A stretch of 64,000 nt of DNA, taken from positions 15,626,948 through 15,690,947 of the forward strand of contig NC_133532.1 in the NCBI RefSeq assembly GCF_048544455.1, read 5' to 3'. Of this stretch, positions 1 to 8,671 are shown piece by piece. The notes under the pieces were generated by a model, which saw nothing but the letters and a program-made list of their open reading frames with translations, was not told where the DNA came from and did no database searches. The position numbers and the translations under genes are program-made. The first letter of the stretch is position 1, and every line of letters starts with the position of its first letter. The DNA is from Silene latifolia (Eukaryota > Streptophyta > Magnoliopsida > Caryophyllales > Caryophyllaceae).

Positions 1-39
1 TAGTACCTGTTCAGCTGAGATCTCCAATGAACCACCACC

Positions 40-304
40 TTTTTCTTTTCTTTTTCAAACCCCCGACCCCCTGAGAGGCCCGACGACGCTCTTTGACGGT
101 CCCTCACGACGGGGGGAAAAACAAACTAAAAGAGAAGCTACTAACCGAACAAGCTAAGCGGAGCCACCCCGCAGTGGATGTTTACGAGAACCACCGCCTT
201 TTTCGCTGCTAAGTAAAAAAGAGCTCGTTATTCATAATACCGAGCCGACGGCAGTCTCACACATTTGAAAAATAAATCCGAAAAAAAAAAAAGGAAATAC
301 AGAA
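40..304 (+). repeat. Tandem-duplicated block A, copy 1
   Basis: This block is nearly identical to 1673-1934. It starts in a T-rich tract and ends in an A-rich tract followed by GGAAATACAGAA. The second copy lies directly downstream of the 7SL gene, so this copy probably lies downstream of another 7SL gene just outside the window; the first bases (TAGTAC) resemble the 7SL 3' flank. No coding function is seen. Confidence 0.85.
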
Positions 305-703
305 AATCGGGTAAACGAGCCCGTTCCGTATAGCGCGCTATTGACAACGAACGATTTGAATCTCAAAGGAATAGCTACAACCCGGGAAAGGGTGGCCATT
401 TTGTAGGGAGGAGTTAATATGGGTGAAAGACCGTCAATTCTACTCTTCAAAAAATTATGGCCAGGCGTGCGAAGATGTTTATTTATTTATTTACACAATA
501 ATTTTCGTAAGTTGGTCTCGAAAAGCCCGAATTTTTCTATGGGTTTCGCCGTCGCAACGTGTTGCCTATTCCGTATAGTAAGCCTATTACTTGTTAGCTA
601 TTCATGGTTTTTGAGCTACGTCCCCTGGCGGTGGTAGTAGAATAATGCGGCTAATGTTAATAGTCTACATTATTATACCAATAGAAAATGTTGATCTCAC
701 AAA
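305..703. other. Spacer upstream of U2
   Basis: No gene is recognised in this 400-base stretch. It is absent from the second copy of the duplicated unit, which jumps from block A straight into the U2 3' half. A short open frame at 419-637 has no recognisable domain and is not called. Confidence 0.5.
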
Positions 704-706
704 CCA

Positions 707-770
707 TATCCAACGTCGAGCAAGATCGTCGATTCCGTATACAAGAAACTACCTGCCTTGTCATATATAA
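707..770 (+). promoter_or_regulatory. Degenerate USE and TATA box of the U2 gene
   Basis: ATCCAACGTCG at 707-717 matches the plant snRNA upstream sequence element (RTCCCACATCG) at 9 of 11 positions. TATATAA lies at 764-770, about 34-40 bases before the U2 start. The gap between them is about 46 bp, wider than the roughly 33 bp usual for Pol II snRNA genes. The TATA box is well placed, while the USE is both degenerate and too far upstream, so promoter strength is doubtful. Confidence 0.5.
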
Positions 771-803
771 TAACAAAGAGCCATAAGTGCATAGGAATAA
801 GGC

Positions 804-1001
804 ATACCTTTCTCGGCCTTTTGGCTAAGATCAAGTGTAGTATCTGTTCTTATCAGTTTAATATCTGATATGTGGACCAATGGCTCACACGATATTAAAT
901 TAATTTTTTAAGGGGGAAAGTCCACCACAGTAGCTTGCTATTGGGGCTTTCGAGCGTCTCCCGTGCGTTGCACTACAGCACGGGCCAGGCGTACCCCTCC
1001 A
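804..1001 (+). ncRNA. U2: U2 spliceosomal snRNA
   Basis: The start ATACCTTTCTCGGCC and the following stem match plant U2 snRNA. The branch-site recognition segment GTAGTA lies at about 837-842, the Sm-binding region (AATTTTTTA) at about 902-910, and the GC-rich 3' stem-loops with CGTGCGTTGCACTAC run to CCCCTCCA near 1001. The length of about 198 nt fits the family. U2 pairs with the intron branch site in the spliceosome. Stem II has small differences from the usual plant sequence, mostly compatible with pairing, so the RNA could be functional. The degenerate upstream element leaves expression uncertain. Confidence 0.93.
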
Positions 1002-1388
1002 TATCTAGTCCACTTTGGTTTCGCGTTTTTCACCACCCCTCCATGTCTCGTTCAGTTTGGTCTCACTTTTTTCACCTCGGCTAGAATAGAATAATATATC
1101 CAAATGTATATGTGACTTTCCTTATTTTCTTCCTTGGTCGGTCGACCGCGTGCAAAATTAATCAAATATGTATATTACGAGATTTTTCCATACGTAGGTA
1201 CCGTGAAATGTTGAAGGTTCCCATGATATTCGGGTATTTTCCATGACGTATCCCCCGCGGGGAAGAAAGGTTTACGTAACGGGCATGTAGATTACTTAGG
1301 GAATAAAAAAAGTATAACGGGGCTAAATAAATCCCACATCGAGAAAACATGAATAGGTTTAACCGTTAATAAGCCCCTGCTTGACACT
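933..1388 (+). repeat. Tandem-duplicated block B, copy 1 (U2 3' half to 7SL promoter)
   Basis: This block matches 1939-2390 with scattered differences. It spans the 3' part of U2, its 3' flank, the spacer and the USE/TATA promoter of the 7SL gene. It breaks off a few bases before the 7SL transcript, at GCTTGACACT in both copies. Confidence 0.9.
1331..1373 (+). promoter_or_regulatory. USE and TATA-like box of the 7SL gene (Pol III spacing)
   Basis: A perfect USE, ATCCCACATCG, lies at 1331-1341 and a TATA-like TTAATAAG at 1366-1373. The 24-bp gap is the three-helical-turn spacing known for Pol III-transcribed plant snRNA and 7SL genes. The transcript start follows about 31 bases after the TATA-like box. 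Confidence 0.85.
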
Positions 1389-1396
1389 TGATTATT

Positions 1397-1677
1397 GCCG
1401 AGCTCAGTAACATGAGCTTGTAACCCGAGTGGGGGCTCCGAGGTGACGGAACATGGACTCCGCTGCTTGGGCCGGGTCTTTGGGTCAGCTGTATGCTTGC
1501 TCGCCCTCTCCAAGTTGGGAGTCGGTGCCCTAGGCACGGCCGAAAGGCCGAGTCGACGGGGCCCTAGAGTGGAGGGGACCGCGTGATGCTAGTTTCACAG
1601 AGCAACGAGCACCTCCCGCTCTCGTCCTTGGAAGGATAACGGCCGGTGCTGCCCGGGCCCATTAGTACTTCGTTTTT
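1397..1677 (+). ncRNA. 7SL: 7SL RNA (signal recognition particle RNA)
   Basis: The 5' end GCCGAGCTCAGTAACATGAG and the following CTTGTAACCCGAGTGGGGGC match the Alu domain of plant 7SL RNA. The S domain follows, with a GGCCGAAAGGCC hairpin near 1537-1555. The 3' end GGCCGGTGCTGCCCGGGCCC pairs back towards the start region. A T-run at 1673-1677 is the expected Pol III terminator. The length of about 280 nt is close to the usual 300 nt. The RNA scaffolds the signal recognition particle that targets secretory proteins to the ER. The promoter elements are intact and correctly spaced, so this copy looks functional. The exact 3' end is uncertain by several bases. Confidence 0.92.
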
Positions 1678-1934
1678 CTTTTCTTTTTCTCAAACCCCCG
1701 ACCCCCTGAGAGGCCCGACGACGCTCTTTGACAGTCCCTCACGATGGGGGAAAAACAAACTAAAAGAGAAGCTACTAACCGAACAAGCTAAGCGAAGCCA
1801 CCCCGCAGTGGATGTTTACGAGAACCACCGCCTTTTTCGCTGCTAAGTAAAAAAGAGCTTGTTATTCATAATACCGAGCCGACGGCAGTCTCGCACATTT
1901 GAAAAATAAATCCGAAAAAAAAGGAAATACAGAA
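1673..1934 (+). repeat. Tandem-duplicated block A, copy 2
   Basis: This is the second copy of 40-304, starting at the 7SL terminator. It joins almost directly to the truncated U2 fragment at 1939. The roughly 630 bases that separate blocks A and B in the first unit (305-932, including the U2 promoter and U2 5' half) are missing here. Confidence 0.85.
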
Positions 1935-1938
1935 TAAT

Positions 1939-2009
1939 GCTTGCTATTGGGGCTTTTAAGCGTCTCTCGTGCGTTGCACTACAGCACGGGCCAGGCGTAC
2001 CCCTCCATA
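1939..2009 (+). pseudogene. Truncated U2 snRNA (3' half only)
   Basis: The sequence from GCTTGCTATTGGGG through CGTGCGTTGCACTAC to CCCCTCCATA copies the last third of the U2 gene. The 5' end, branch-site segment and Sm site are absent and no promoter precedes it, so it cannot make a working U2. Confidence 0.9.
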
Positions 2010-2331
2010 TCTAGTCCACTTTGGTTTCGCGTTTTTCACCACCCCTCCATGTCTCGTTCAGTTTGGTCTCACGTTTTTTACTTCGGCCAGAACAGAATTA
2101 TCCAAATGTATATGTGACTTCCCTTATTTTCGTTCTTGGTCGGTCAACCGCGTGCAAAATAAACAAAATATGTATTTTTCGAGATTTTCCCATACTTAGT
2201 TACCGTGAAATGTCGAAGGCTCCCATGATAATGGGGTATTTTCCATGACGTATCCACCGCGGGGAAGAAAGGTTTACGTATCGGGCATGTAGATTATTTA
2301 AGGAAGAAAAACGTATAACGGGGCTAAATAA

Positions 2332-2376
2332 ATCCCACATCGAGGAAACATGGATAAGTTTTAACCATTATTAAGC
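2332..2376 (+). promoter_or_regulatory. Orphan 7SL promoter (USE plus TATA-like box) without a 7SL gene
   Basis: A perfect USE lies at 2332-2342 and a TATA-like ATTATTAAG follows with about the same spacing as at the real 7SL gene. Downstream sequence from 2391 on shows no 7SL similarity. It is either a dead relic or a promoter now reading into intergenic DNA. Confidence 0.75.
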
Positions 2377-2390
2377 CTCCGCTTGACACT

Positions 2391-3483
2391 TTTTTAATGA
2401 ATGATTTATGGTTGAAAAAAGTCCATTTGAATCACAATTTTCCAATGTGTTCTCGAACCATTCCATATCCTTCGTGATTGTTCTCCCTCTTTTTTTTAGG
2501 GAGGACATATTACCACGACAAAAAATGTTAATGCCACGAAAGTGTTAGTGCATGTGTAGTTAGTGCATGCTTTTGGTTATTAGAGGGTTGTTCGTGGCAT
2601 TAACAAAACTCACAGTGACAATATCATGTCCCTTTTTTTATATATGATATTTTTGTTTTTAAGGCGACTCTTTGACTGTAACTTTTACAGTAGTTCAAAA
2701 TTTATAAAATTTATATTTTTATATTTCTTTTGAAAATAGCTTTTATTTTTATTTTTGGTCAAATTGAAAAAGGCTTTTATATGAGTATCCATTTCATGAT
2801 ATTTTTCCTTATATTTTTAGAGATATTGAAGAGTGAAGAAAGTGTCTCGAAAAGTGAGAATGACTTATATGAAGAAAATAAATGGAGTAATATATATTTT
2901 TAGGGAATTTTTGAACATTATATATCATTGGTTTTACCTTGCAAATGTAAATCAAACGAATGAGAAGTTTGGATATTGAACATGTTGACGCTTCCATTAA
3001 TAAAATGTAAAATTTTAGGCAAGAGAAGTAACTCTCAATTCTCATTAATTACGAAGTACAAAAACATGGTGCACCCATAGTTGGGGGGAGCTGCATAAGG
3101 GGTAGCACTCGCTATCTCAATTTTAAATAAGTAGTTAAAATTTAAAATTTTGACCACACGAAAATCTCTAAACATGAGACATCGACAAAGATATTAAAGA
3201 ATAAAAGAAGAAAGTTTACTAATCAAATTTAATTTTCTAACTCGGCCCGAAATTTGACTTTACAATTTTACATGTTCAGTATGTCCTCTTGATAGGACTT
3301 TTTAGATGTTGCCAATCGTTCCACTTACCATGTAATGTATGTTTGATATCTGCTCCAATTTAGAAAATCATCCAGACATATTAGAAAATCATGAAACCAT
3401 TTTGACGGGTATTACAGTCACAAATGAGTATTTGTCTTTTTCATAATACTTGCTGTCGAAAGAAAACAAATCACAGCCAAAAT
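2391..3483. other. AT-rich intergenic DNA
   Basis: No gene is recognised. The stretch has runs of T and A and short open frames without recognisable domains. Confidence 0.6.
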
Positions 3484-3534
3484 AATCCCACATCGACAAC
3501 GCATAAACATTAACAAGTAACAACGTTATATTTT
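3484..3534 (+). promoter_or_regulatory. Orphan USE/TATA pair with Pol II-type spacing
   Basis: AATCCCACATCG at 3484-3495 is a perfect USE. TTATATTTT follows at about 3526-3534 after a gap of 30-31 bp, close to the four-turn spacing of plant Pol II snRNA promoters. A transcript would start near 3559. The 80 bases that follow contain two small hairpins (CCAGT/ACTGG and CTTGG/CCAAG) but match no snRNA or snoRNA I recognise, and a hAT-like element begins at 3640. It may be a relic or an unknown small-RNA gene. Confidence 0.45.
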
Positions 3535-3639
3535 GGGGCAAACCGTATATCCATATCCAGTACTAACTGGCTTGGTGGACTCCCCAAGTAAAAAAGCTTA
3601 CCCCATTGGGCTTGCTGGGCTCTCCAAATGTACTTCTTA

Positions 3640-4303
3640 CTAAAGGGTAGGGTATGTATCGGATATCCGATCCAATGCGTTATTTTGGATTGGATATTCA
3701 GATTGGAAAATTCTTAAGGCAGATCTTCATATCTGATCCAAATCTTCCGGATATCCAATGTTTCGAGTATTCAAAATAGATAAGATGCAGATAATTGTAC
3801 TTTTAAACTTAAAAATTGAGTTTAGGACGCTATCGAAATCATCGTCTTCCATAATGATTTTGTTTTATTTACTCCAATGATCTCGACATAAAATTTAGGT
3901 ACAAGTAACATAATTTTGGTATTTTTTAATAAAAGTGTGCTATTTAAAAAGTATATTTAAAAAACGCTAAAAGTTTAAAAAATAACACGAAAAAAATGGA
4001 ATGATTTTAAAATTATAGTTCAAACTGTAACGTAGGATAAAATTCTAAACACCCTAGTATAAGAAATACAATCTAAACACGCTCATTTAATTTAAAAAAA
4101 TTGGTCATAAATGGCAAGAAAAAACAGAAAATACTAGAAAAATATATTTTTGGATCGGATCGGATATCCAAACGCTTTCATTCTAATATCCATATCCGAT
4201 TCAAATACCAAAACTTTCTGATTGGATATCCGATCAAAACTTGACTTTCGGATCGGCGATAAAATCGGATCGGTTCGGATAATCGGATTTTTTGCTCAAC
4301 CTT
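3640..4303. mobile_element. Non-autonomous hAT-like element, 664 bp
   Basis: Perfect 8-bp direct repeats ACTTCTTA flank the element at 3632-3639 and 4304-4311, the target duplication length of hAT transposons. Subterminal regions on both sides are rich in ATCGGAT/ATATCCGAT words. The right end, read inwards, is AAGGTTGAGC, a common hAT-type terminus. No transposase frame is present and the interior is AT-rich. Confidence 0.65.
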
Positions 4304-4335
4304 ACTTCTTAGGACACTAGCAATAGAGGGTTCGG

Positions 4336-4618
4336 TAGACCTGGTAAACGAGTCAATTGATGGGTTTGAGAATTGTCAATTTTGGACGGGTTATTATGGG
4401 TTTGTAGAGTTCAGGCCGGGTTGGCTATTTCGAGTTCATTTTTGGGTCAATTATTATCAATTTATTTGGGGATAACAATCAGTTTGGAACAATACATATT
4501 CAGGTTTGGTTTGGTTTGGTTGAGTTGGGTTGGAACTGTAACTGACCCGAACCTGATATGAGTCGACTCGCTTTGACCCGAACTTTAACCATCCCGAGTG
4601 ACCTGGTTGCCACCTCTA
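4336..4618. mobile_element. Probable short hAT-like element, 283 bp
   Basis: The left end TAGACCTGGTAAACGAGTCA and the right end read inwards (TAGAGGTGGCAACCAGGTCA) agree at 14 of 20 positions. The interior repeats GGGTTTG and GACCCGAAC words, as many plant hAT miniatures do. No clear 8-bp target duplication is seen, so the boundaries are tentative. Confidence 0.4.
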
Positions 4619-4619
4619 A

Positions 4620-5337
4620 AATTAGTCTAATCATATTTTTGGGTTATACTATACAAATTTGCGGTTTTATGTTAAGAGATTATCATTTTATTTTTCATAT
4701 GCTTGAGCTATTTTCTGTCTTATTATTTGTTTAATTTTTCATTTTTGTAAGAAAATTAAAATCAAATGAAAATAAATGAGTGGAACGGAAATAATATTAG
4801 CCGTTTGTGGAGGTAAGTGATTAAATGCTTGAATTATCGTATGCTATAATGCACAAATTCTCAGTTTCCTCATTATTTCAGCATATGATGATTATACAAA
4901 GAAATCAAACCCCATATGATTCTGTAAAAAGAAAAATATGAATCATGAACGTAAGCTATTCTCAAAAGGAGAATTCTTTTTAATTTGTATTGTCTTGTTT
5001 AGTTTGAATTTGAGCTGGGTCTCGCAACTCTCATCTTTGAGTTTACAAGATAATCTAAATGTTACCAGTTATCGTAGAAGAGATTTTCTTTTTTTGATAA
5101 TAGTACAAAAGCAACCACCTTCCTCTGCTCCAATTCAACCGCCTTCAAGTGCCACCACGGTCGCCAATTTTCCGATACTGCAATCATGTAGTGCACCCAT
5201 CTCTTGATTCGTGGACCGGAAAGCTGTTCTGTAGAATGATGTACGCTTTTTCTTAGCTAATCGATACCAGGCTAATTTGATTAGATATAATGTTATACTT
5301 CATATAGTTCTAAATGTAAGAGCATAAACAAGCTATC
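4620..5337. other. Intergenic DNA upstream of U3
   Basis: No gene is supported. An 89-residue open frame at 4938-5207 (+) begins with a charged stretch and a hydrophobic segment like a signal peptide, then runs into proline- and serine-rich sequence. No domain is recognised and no second exon is evident, so it is not called as a gene. Confidence 0.5.
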
Positions 5338-5382
5338 ATCCCACATCGACAAAGAACAATACTATGCTGATATTTATATATG
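5338..5382 (+). promoter_or_regulatory. USE and TATA box of the U3 gene (Pol III spacing)
   Basis: A perfect USE, ATCCCACATCG, lies at 5338-5348 and TTTATATATG at 5373-5382. The gap of 24 bp is the Pol III arrangement, which agrees with the known Pol III transcription of plant U3. The transcript starts about 30 bases after the TATA box. Confidence 0.9.
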
Positions 5383-5402
5383 TGAAGCGCATAGTAATTA
5401 GC

Positions 5403-5620
5403 ACGACCTTACTTGAACAGGATCTGTTCTATAGGCTCGTACCTCTGTATCCTTGAGATCTACAGAGGCAGGAAACAATGTGTGGTTGATGAATCAATAG
5501 CCATGCGATCATAGCGTGATTAACGGCTGCCAGCGATCGGTAGATTGTTCGGCTTGCTGTAGATGATCGTTCCCTAGTCCTTTACTGGGCTTGGGATGGT
5601 CACATGGCTGTCTGACACAC
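5403..5620 (+). ncRNA. U3: U3 snoRNA
   Basis: The 5' end ACGACCTTACTTGAACAGGA and the following ATCTGTTCTATAGGCTCGTA match plant U3 snoRNA boxes A' and A. A C-box-like TTGATGAATC lies near 5483, the box B/C region follows at about 5557, and the 3' end GGCTTGGG..GGCTGTCTGACA holds the terminal stem with box D (TCTGA). A TTTT run at 5621-5624 is the Pol III terminator. The length of about 218 nt fits the family. U3 guides early cleavage of pre-rRNA in the nucleolus. All promoter elements are intact, so the gene looks functional. Confidence 0.93.
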
Positions 5621-5624
5621 TTTT
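5621..5624 (+). terminator. Pol III terminator of U3
   Basis: A TTTT run follows the U3 3' end directly, with further T-runs at 5631-5640 as back-up. Confidence 0.7.
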
Positions 5625-5674
5625 CTCCCTTTTTATTTTTTCGTCCACTTTACATTGATCTAAGCGTTATTCCA

Positions 5675-5687
5675 CCGATGTGGGACT
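5675..5687 (-). promoter_or_regulatory. USE-like sequence on the opposite strand, facing U3
   Basis: The reverse complement reads AGTCCCACATCGG, a full USE match. A transcript driven by it would run leftwards into the U3 3' end. No TATA-like box is seen at either the Pol II or Pol III distance. It may be chance, or part of a repeat that carries this word. Confidence 0.3.
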
Positions 5688-5689
5688 AG

Positions 5690-6104
5690 AAAAGAATACA
5701 CTTGAGCCATTATTCCAACATCAACTTGAGAATGAGTACCTCCCTACCTTATATCCAACTTCTTTTTGGGGAATCCTAATTTACTACGCCCAAAATTTTG
5801 TAGGTTTGAGAAGTCTTTTGTTTGAACTGGTTGAGTTAGCTATTTTAAAACTGTTAACCATCATTTGAAAAAACAAAAATAGTCGAGTTTGAAACTAGTG
5901 ATCGAGACATTTGGTCAGTTCAACCCAATAAATTTTGACGTACAGAAATTCCTAACCACAGGATCCAAATGTAACACACTTTTTTTTTTTTTTTTTTTTC
6001 AAATCGTGTTCCCGGAAAGATTATCGACTTGAAAAAAAGAATCGTCATTTTATGAACCCGTAAACACGAGTCATGGTCCCTTAAAATTTCTCGTATATAA
6101 AAAA
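5690..6104. other. Intergenic DNA
   Basis: No gene is recognised. A T-homopolymer of about 20 bases lies at about 5980-5999. Confidence 0.6.
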
Positions 6105-7172
6105 GGGTAAATTGATAACTTATACCTTATATAATACAATTTTTCAAATCTTATGCCTAACATATTTTTTTTTTCAAAACTTATACCACAAATACCTAAA
6201 TTTTATAAACTTGATACCAAATGACAATTCCGATAAAAAAATGAAAAACTGACCGTTTTACCCTTCAACTAAACACCCACCCAAATTTGATTTTAACTGT
6301 ACTCCTCTCTTTTTTCAATTTACTATCCCCAGATTAAAAAAAAAAACAAATCCTCAAATTAAAAACCATAAATCCCCTAATCAAGTCTATCTTAATCAAT
6401 CTTCAATTAATCGATCTTCTTCAATTAATCGATGGAGGTATTACGTGCGTCTCTTATCAATACTTATCAGGTACGTACAATAGTTAAGGTTATATTTTCG
6501 CCTACTTTGCATAATTACAACGCGAAATTGGGGTTTTTTTTGAGTACTAATGAATCTTGAACAATTAATAAATATTGAGCTTCTAGTACTCTAGCAGAAC
6601 CCTAATTTTGTAAGTGTTCTTAGCCCGTTTTTATGATTCTTGTATCCTAAGTTGGTGATTTTCATTGTTTGTAGGATGTCATTAGAACAAAGGAATGCCA
6701 AATCCACGCTTTTCCTTGACTTTGGGAGGAGTTTGCACATTTACACTTGACCCAAATTCAATTTGGGACTTCCGGTTAGACTTAATTAACCCCAAATTCG
6801 ATATAAGTAATGAAATATGAGAGAAAGAGAGAGCAAAATAGTTAAAGGAGGGATATAATTTATAGAAGTTACCTTAATAGTTGACATTATTGATAAGGAA
6901 TTCGAGAATCAAATCAAATTAGTTTAATATGAGAAGAAGAATGTGCAAAATGTAGAACACTAGATGAACATCATCAAAAGTTAGTATAAAAGCTAGAAGA
7001 AGGGTAAAACTGGAAACAAACATTACATTTTATGTCTAAAATTTGAATTCCGCCGAAATTCAATCATTTTTTTCACCGGAGTTGTGATTTGGTATTAAGT
7101 TTATAAGATTCAGGTATTTGTGGTATAAGTTTTGTAAAAAAATTATGTCAGGGGGTACCATGTGAAATTTCC
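6105..7172. mobile_element. Long-terminal-inverted-repeat DNA transposon, about 1.07 kb (Mutator-like candidate)
   Basis: The left 120 bases and the right 120 bases are imperfect inverted repeats. The words ACTTATACCACAAATACCT and GATACCAAAT on the left recur inverted on the right as AGGTATTTGTGGTATAAGT and ATTTGGTAT. Long inverted termini without transposase suggest a non-autonomous Mutator-like element. A 9-bp target duplication could not be fixed by eye. The interior (about 6330-6850) is mostly AT-rich; a captured gene fragment is possible but no domain is recognised. Confidence 0.5.
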
Positions 7173-7284
7173 ACTTTTATATTAACTATTTCCTTGTTCT
7201 TAACCATTATTAGATCAGTTGGTCTCTCTTCGGACGAGTTTTTTTTGTCTGAAATAATAGGACGAGATTTTGTAACCATTTTAC

Positions 7285-7660
7285 AGCCAAATGCAAAACA
7301 AGTTGTACCTAAGCTATAACACTCGTTGTACTATTATGATCACATTTTATTATAAAATGGTTATATATGCTCGTTTGAAGCTTCAAATAAAAAGTGGTCG
7401 TCTGAAACAAAAAAGTGTTTTATTAGATTTATACTTGATTAATATGTAGGTCCATGTAAAGGTGTATTTGTGACCATTATTGAAAAACAAGTTACCATAA
7501 GTTGTAAGACTCGTTGTATCATTATGATACATTTAATCATAAAATGGTTCCATATACTCGTTTGAAGTTTTAGACAAAAAATGGCAGTCTAAAACAATAA
7601 TGTGTTTTAGTAGTATAGTACTTGATTAATATGTAGGTCCATCCATGTAAAGGTGTATTT
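7285..7660 (+). repeat. Tandem duplication, about 190-bp unit, two copies
   Basis: The first copy (about 7285-7475) and second copy (about 7485-7660) share AACAAGTT, CTCGTTGTA, ATTATGAT, ATACTCGTTTGAAG and ACTTGATTAATATGTAGGTCCA in the same order. The copies have diverged by substitutions and small indels. No gene is involved. Confidence 0.75.
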
Positions 7661-8050
7661 GTATGAGTAACAATGATGAGTGTCCTCAATAAAAGAAGCA
7701 CTAAAACATAAGACGTGTTATTAATTAACATTAACTTAATCATCACTACTTTCACCAATTGATCTACTTAATTAGGATCCGTCAATCTTGAGTACCTACT
7801 TAAAACTAAAAAAAGTAGTCAAAAATTTCTACCATATTATGATTAGTTTTTTTTTAGTTGGACAAGCATTCATTAATTCTAGCTAGTGATGGTATTACTA
7901 ATTTACTATGGAAGACTTACTAGTGATATTGCTGCCCTTAATTTCTCATTTGTTATTACTAATTACCCTGACTTGGTAACAACTTTAATAATACTCAACA
8001 CGAATACATGTCTTATGTTAAACACCGTTGGTTGATTAAAATCTAAGTTT
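7661..8050. other. AT-rich intergenic DNA
   Basis: No gene or repeat is recognised here. Confidence 0.6.
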
Positions 8051-8059
8051 TAGTCAAGT

Positions 8060-8309
8060 GTGCTTTTGAAGTGGGTTCGGCTGTTCGTGGCCATTCCTCC
8101 GCCCTCCTCCATCCCATGGTCGCGGATTTAGCTTATCTTAATGTGGTAGTCTTAGCTTTACGTAATTTTTATGCTTTGATTAGGTATGACTTTGTAGTGC
8201 TAGATTTAGCTGTCGGGTTTCTGGTGCTACCTAGTCGAGTAGCTTACGTTGTTGCTGCTAGAACATTGTAAGTTATTCTCCTGATGTTGTCAAAAAAAAA
8301 AAAAAAAAA
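8060..8309 (+). mobile_element. Possible 3' tail of a LINE or other retroposed sequence
   Basis: A GC-richer stretch with a 66-codon open frame (8071-8271) ends in TTATTCTCCTGATGTTGTC followed directly by about 18 A residues. A poly(A) end on foreign-looking sequence is typical of a 5'-truncated LINE or retroposed transcript. No reverse-transcriptase motif remains and no target duplication is evident. Confidence 0.3.
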
Positions 8310-8610
8310 TTTGCCTTTAGTTGCCTCAGTTTTAGGCAAAATCTATTTTGGTGCTCCGAGACTTTACTTTGTGGACTCCGATACGAGTTTTTTTAGGAGT
8401 TTCCCTAGAAGAAATATGGGAATCGTGCTGATTTAGTTGTTTTTCACTCTTCTGATCAAAAGCTTAATTTCACAAAGAAATATTGTATTCAAATAAAGAG
8501 TACTCAAAAGCATAATAAATAGTTCGATCAAACCTTAAGTTACGAGAGTGAAATTAATTTAACCTCGGTATTTAAGTCGAATTTACCAAAATACCACCAT
8601 GTAGTGCACC

Positions 8611-8618
8611 TATATTTA
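8611..8618 (+). promoter_or_regulatory. Probable TATA box of the receptor kinase gene
   Basis: TATATTTA lies 61 bases before the start codon, which would place transcription start near 8641 and give a short 5' leader. Confidence 0.5.
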
Positions 8619-8671
8619 ATCCCTCACTACTTGATCATAAACATCATTAATCATCTCTTAATTATTCCATA

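Larger units (their letters stand above)
1939..2390 (+). repeat. Tandem-duplicated block B, copy 2
   Basis: This block is homologous to 933-1388. It ends at GCTTGACACT, exactly where the first unit continues into 7SL; here unrelated AT-rich sequence follows. Confidence 0.9.

Noticed and set aside
419-637. A 72-codon open frame between block A and U2
   Set aside because: No domain; absent from the duplicated unit, and the spacing fits U2 promoter-side spacer DNA.
3559-3640. U1, U4, U5 or U6 snRNA behind the orphan USE
   Set aside because: None of the diagnostic 5' sequences of these RNAs is present.
4938-5207. A small secreted-protein gene
   Set aside because: There is a signal-peptide-like start, but no family match, no promoter evidence and a low-complexity tail.
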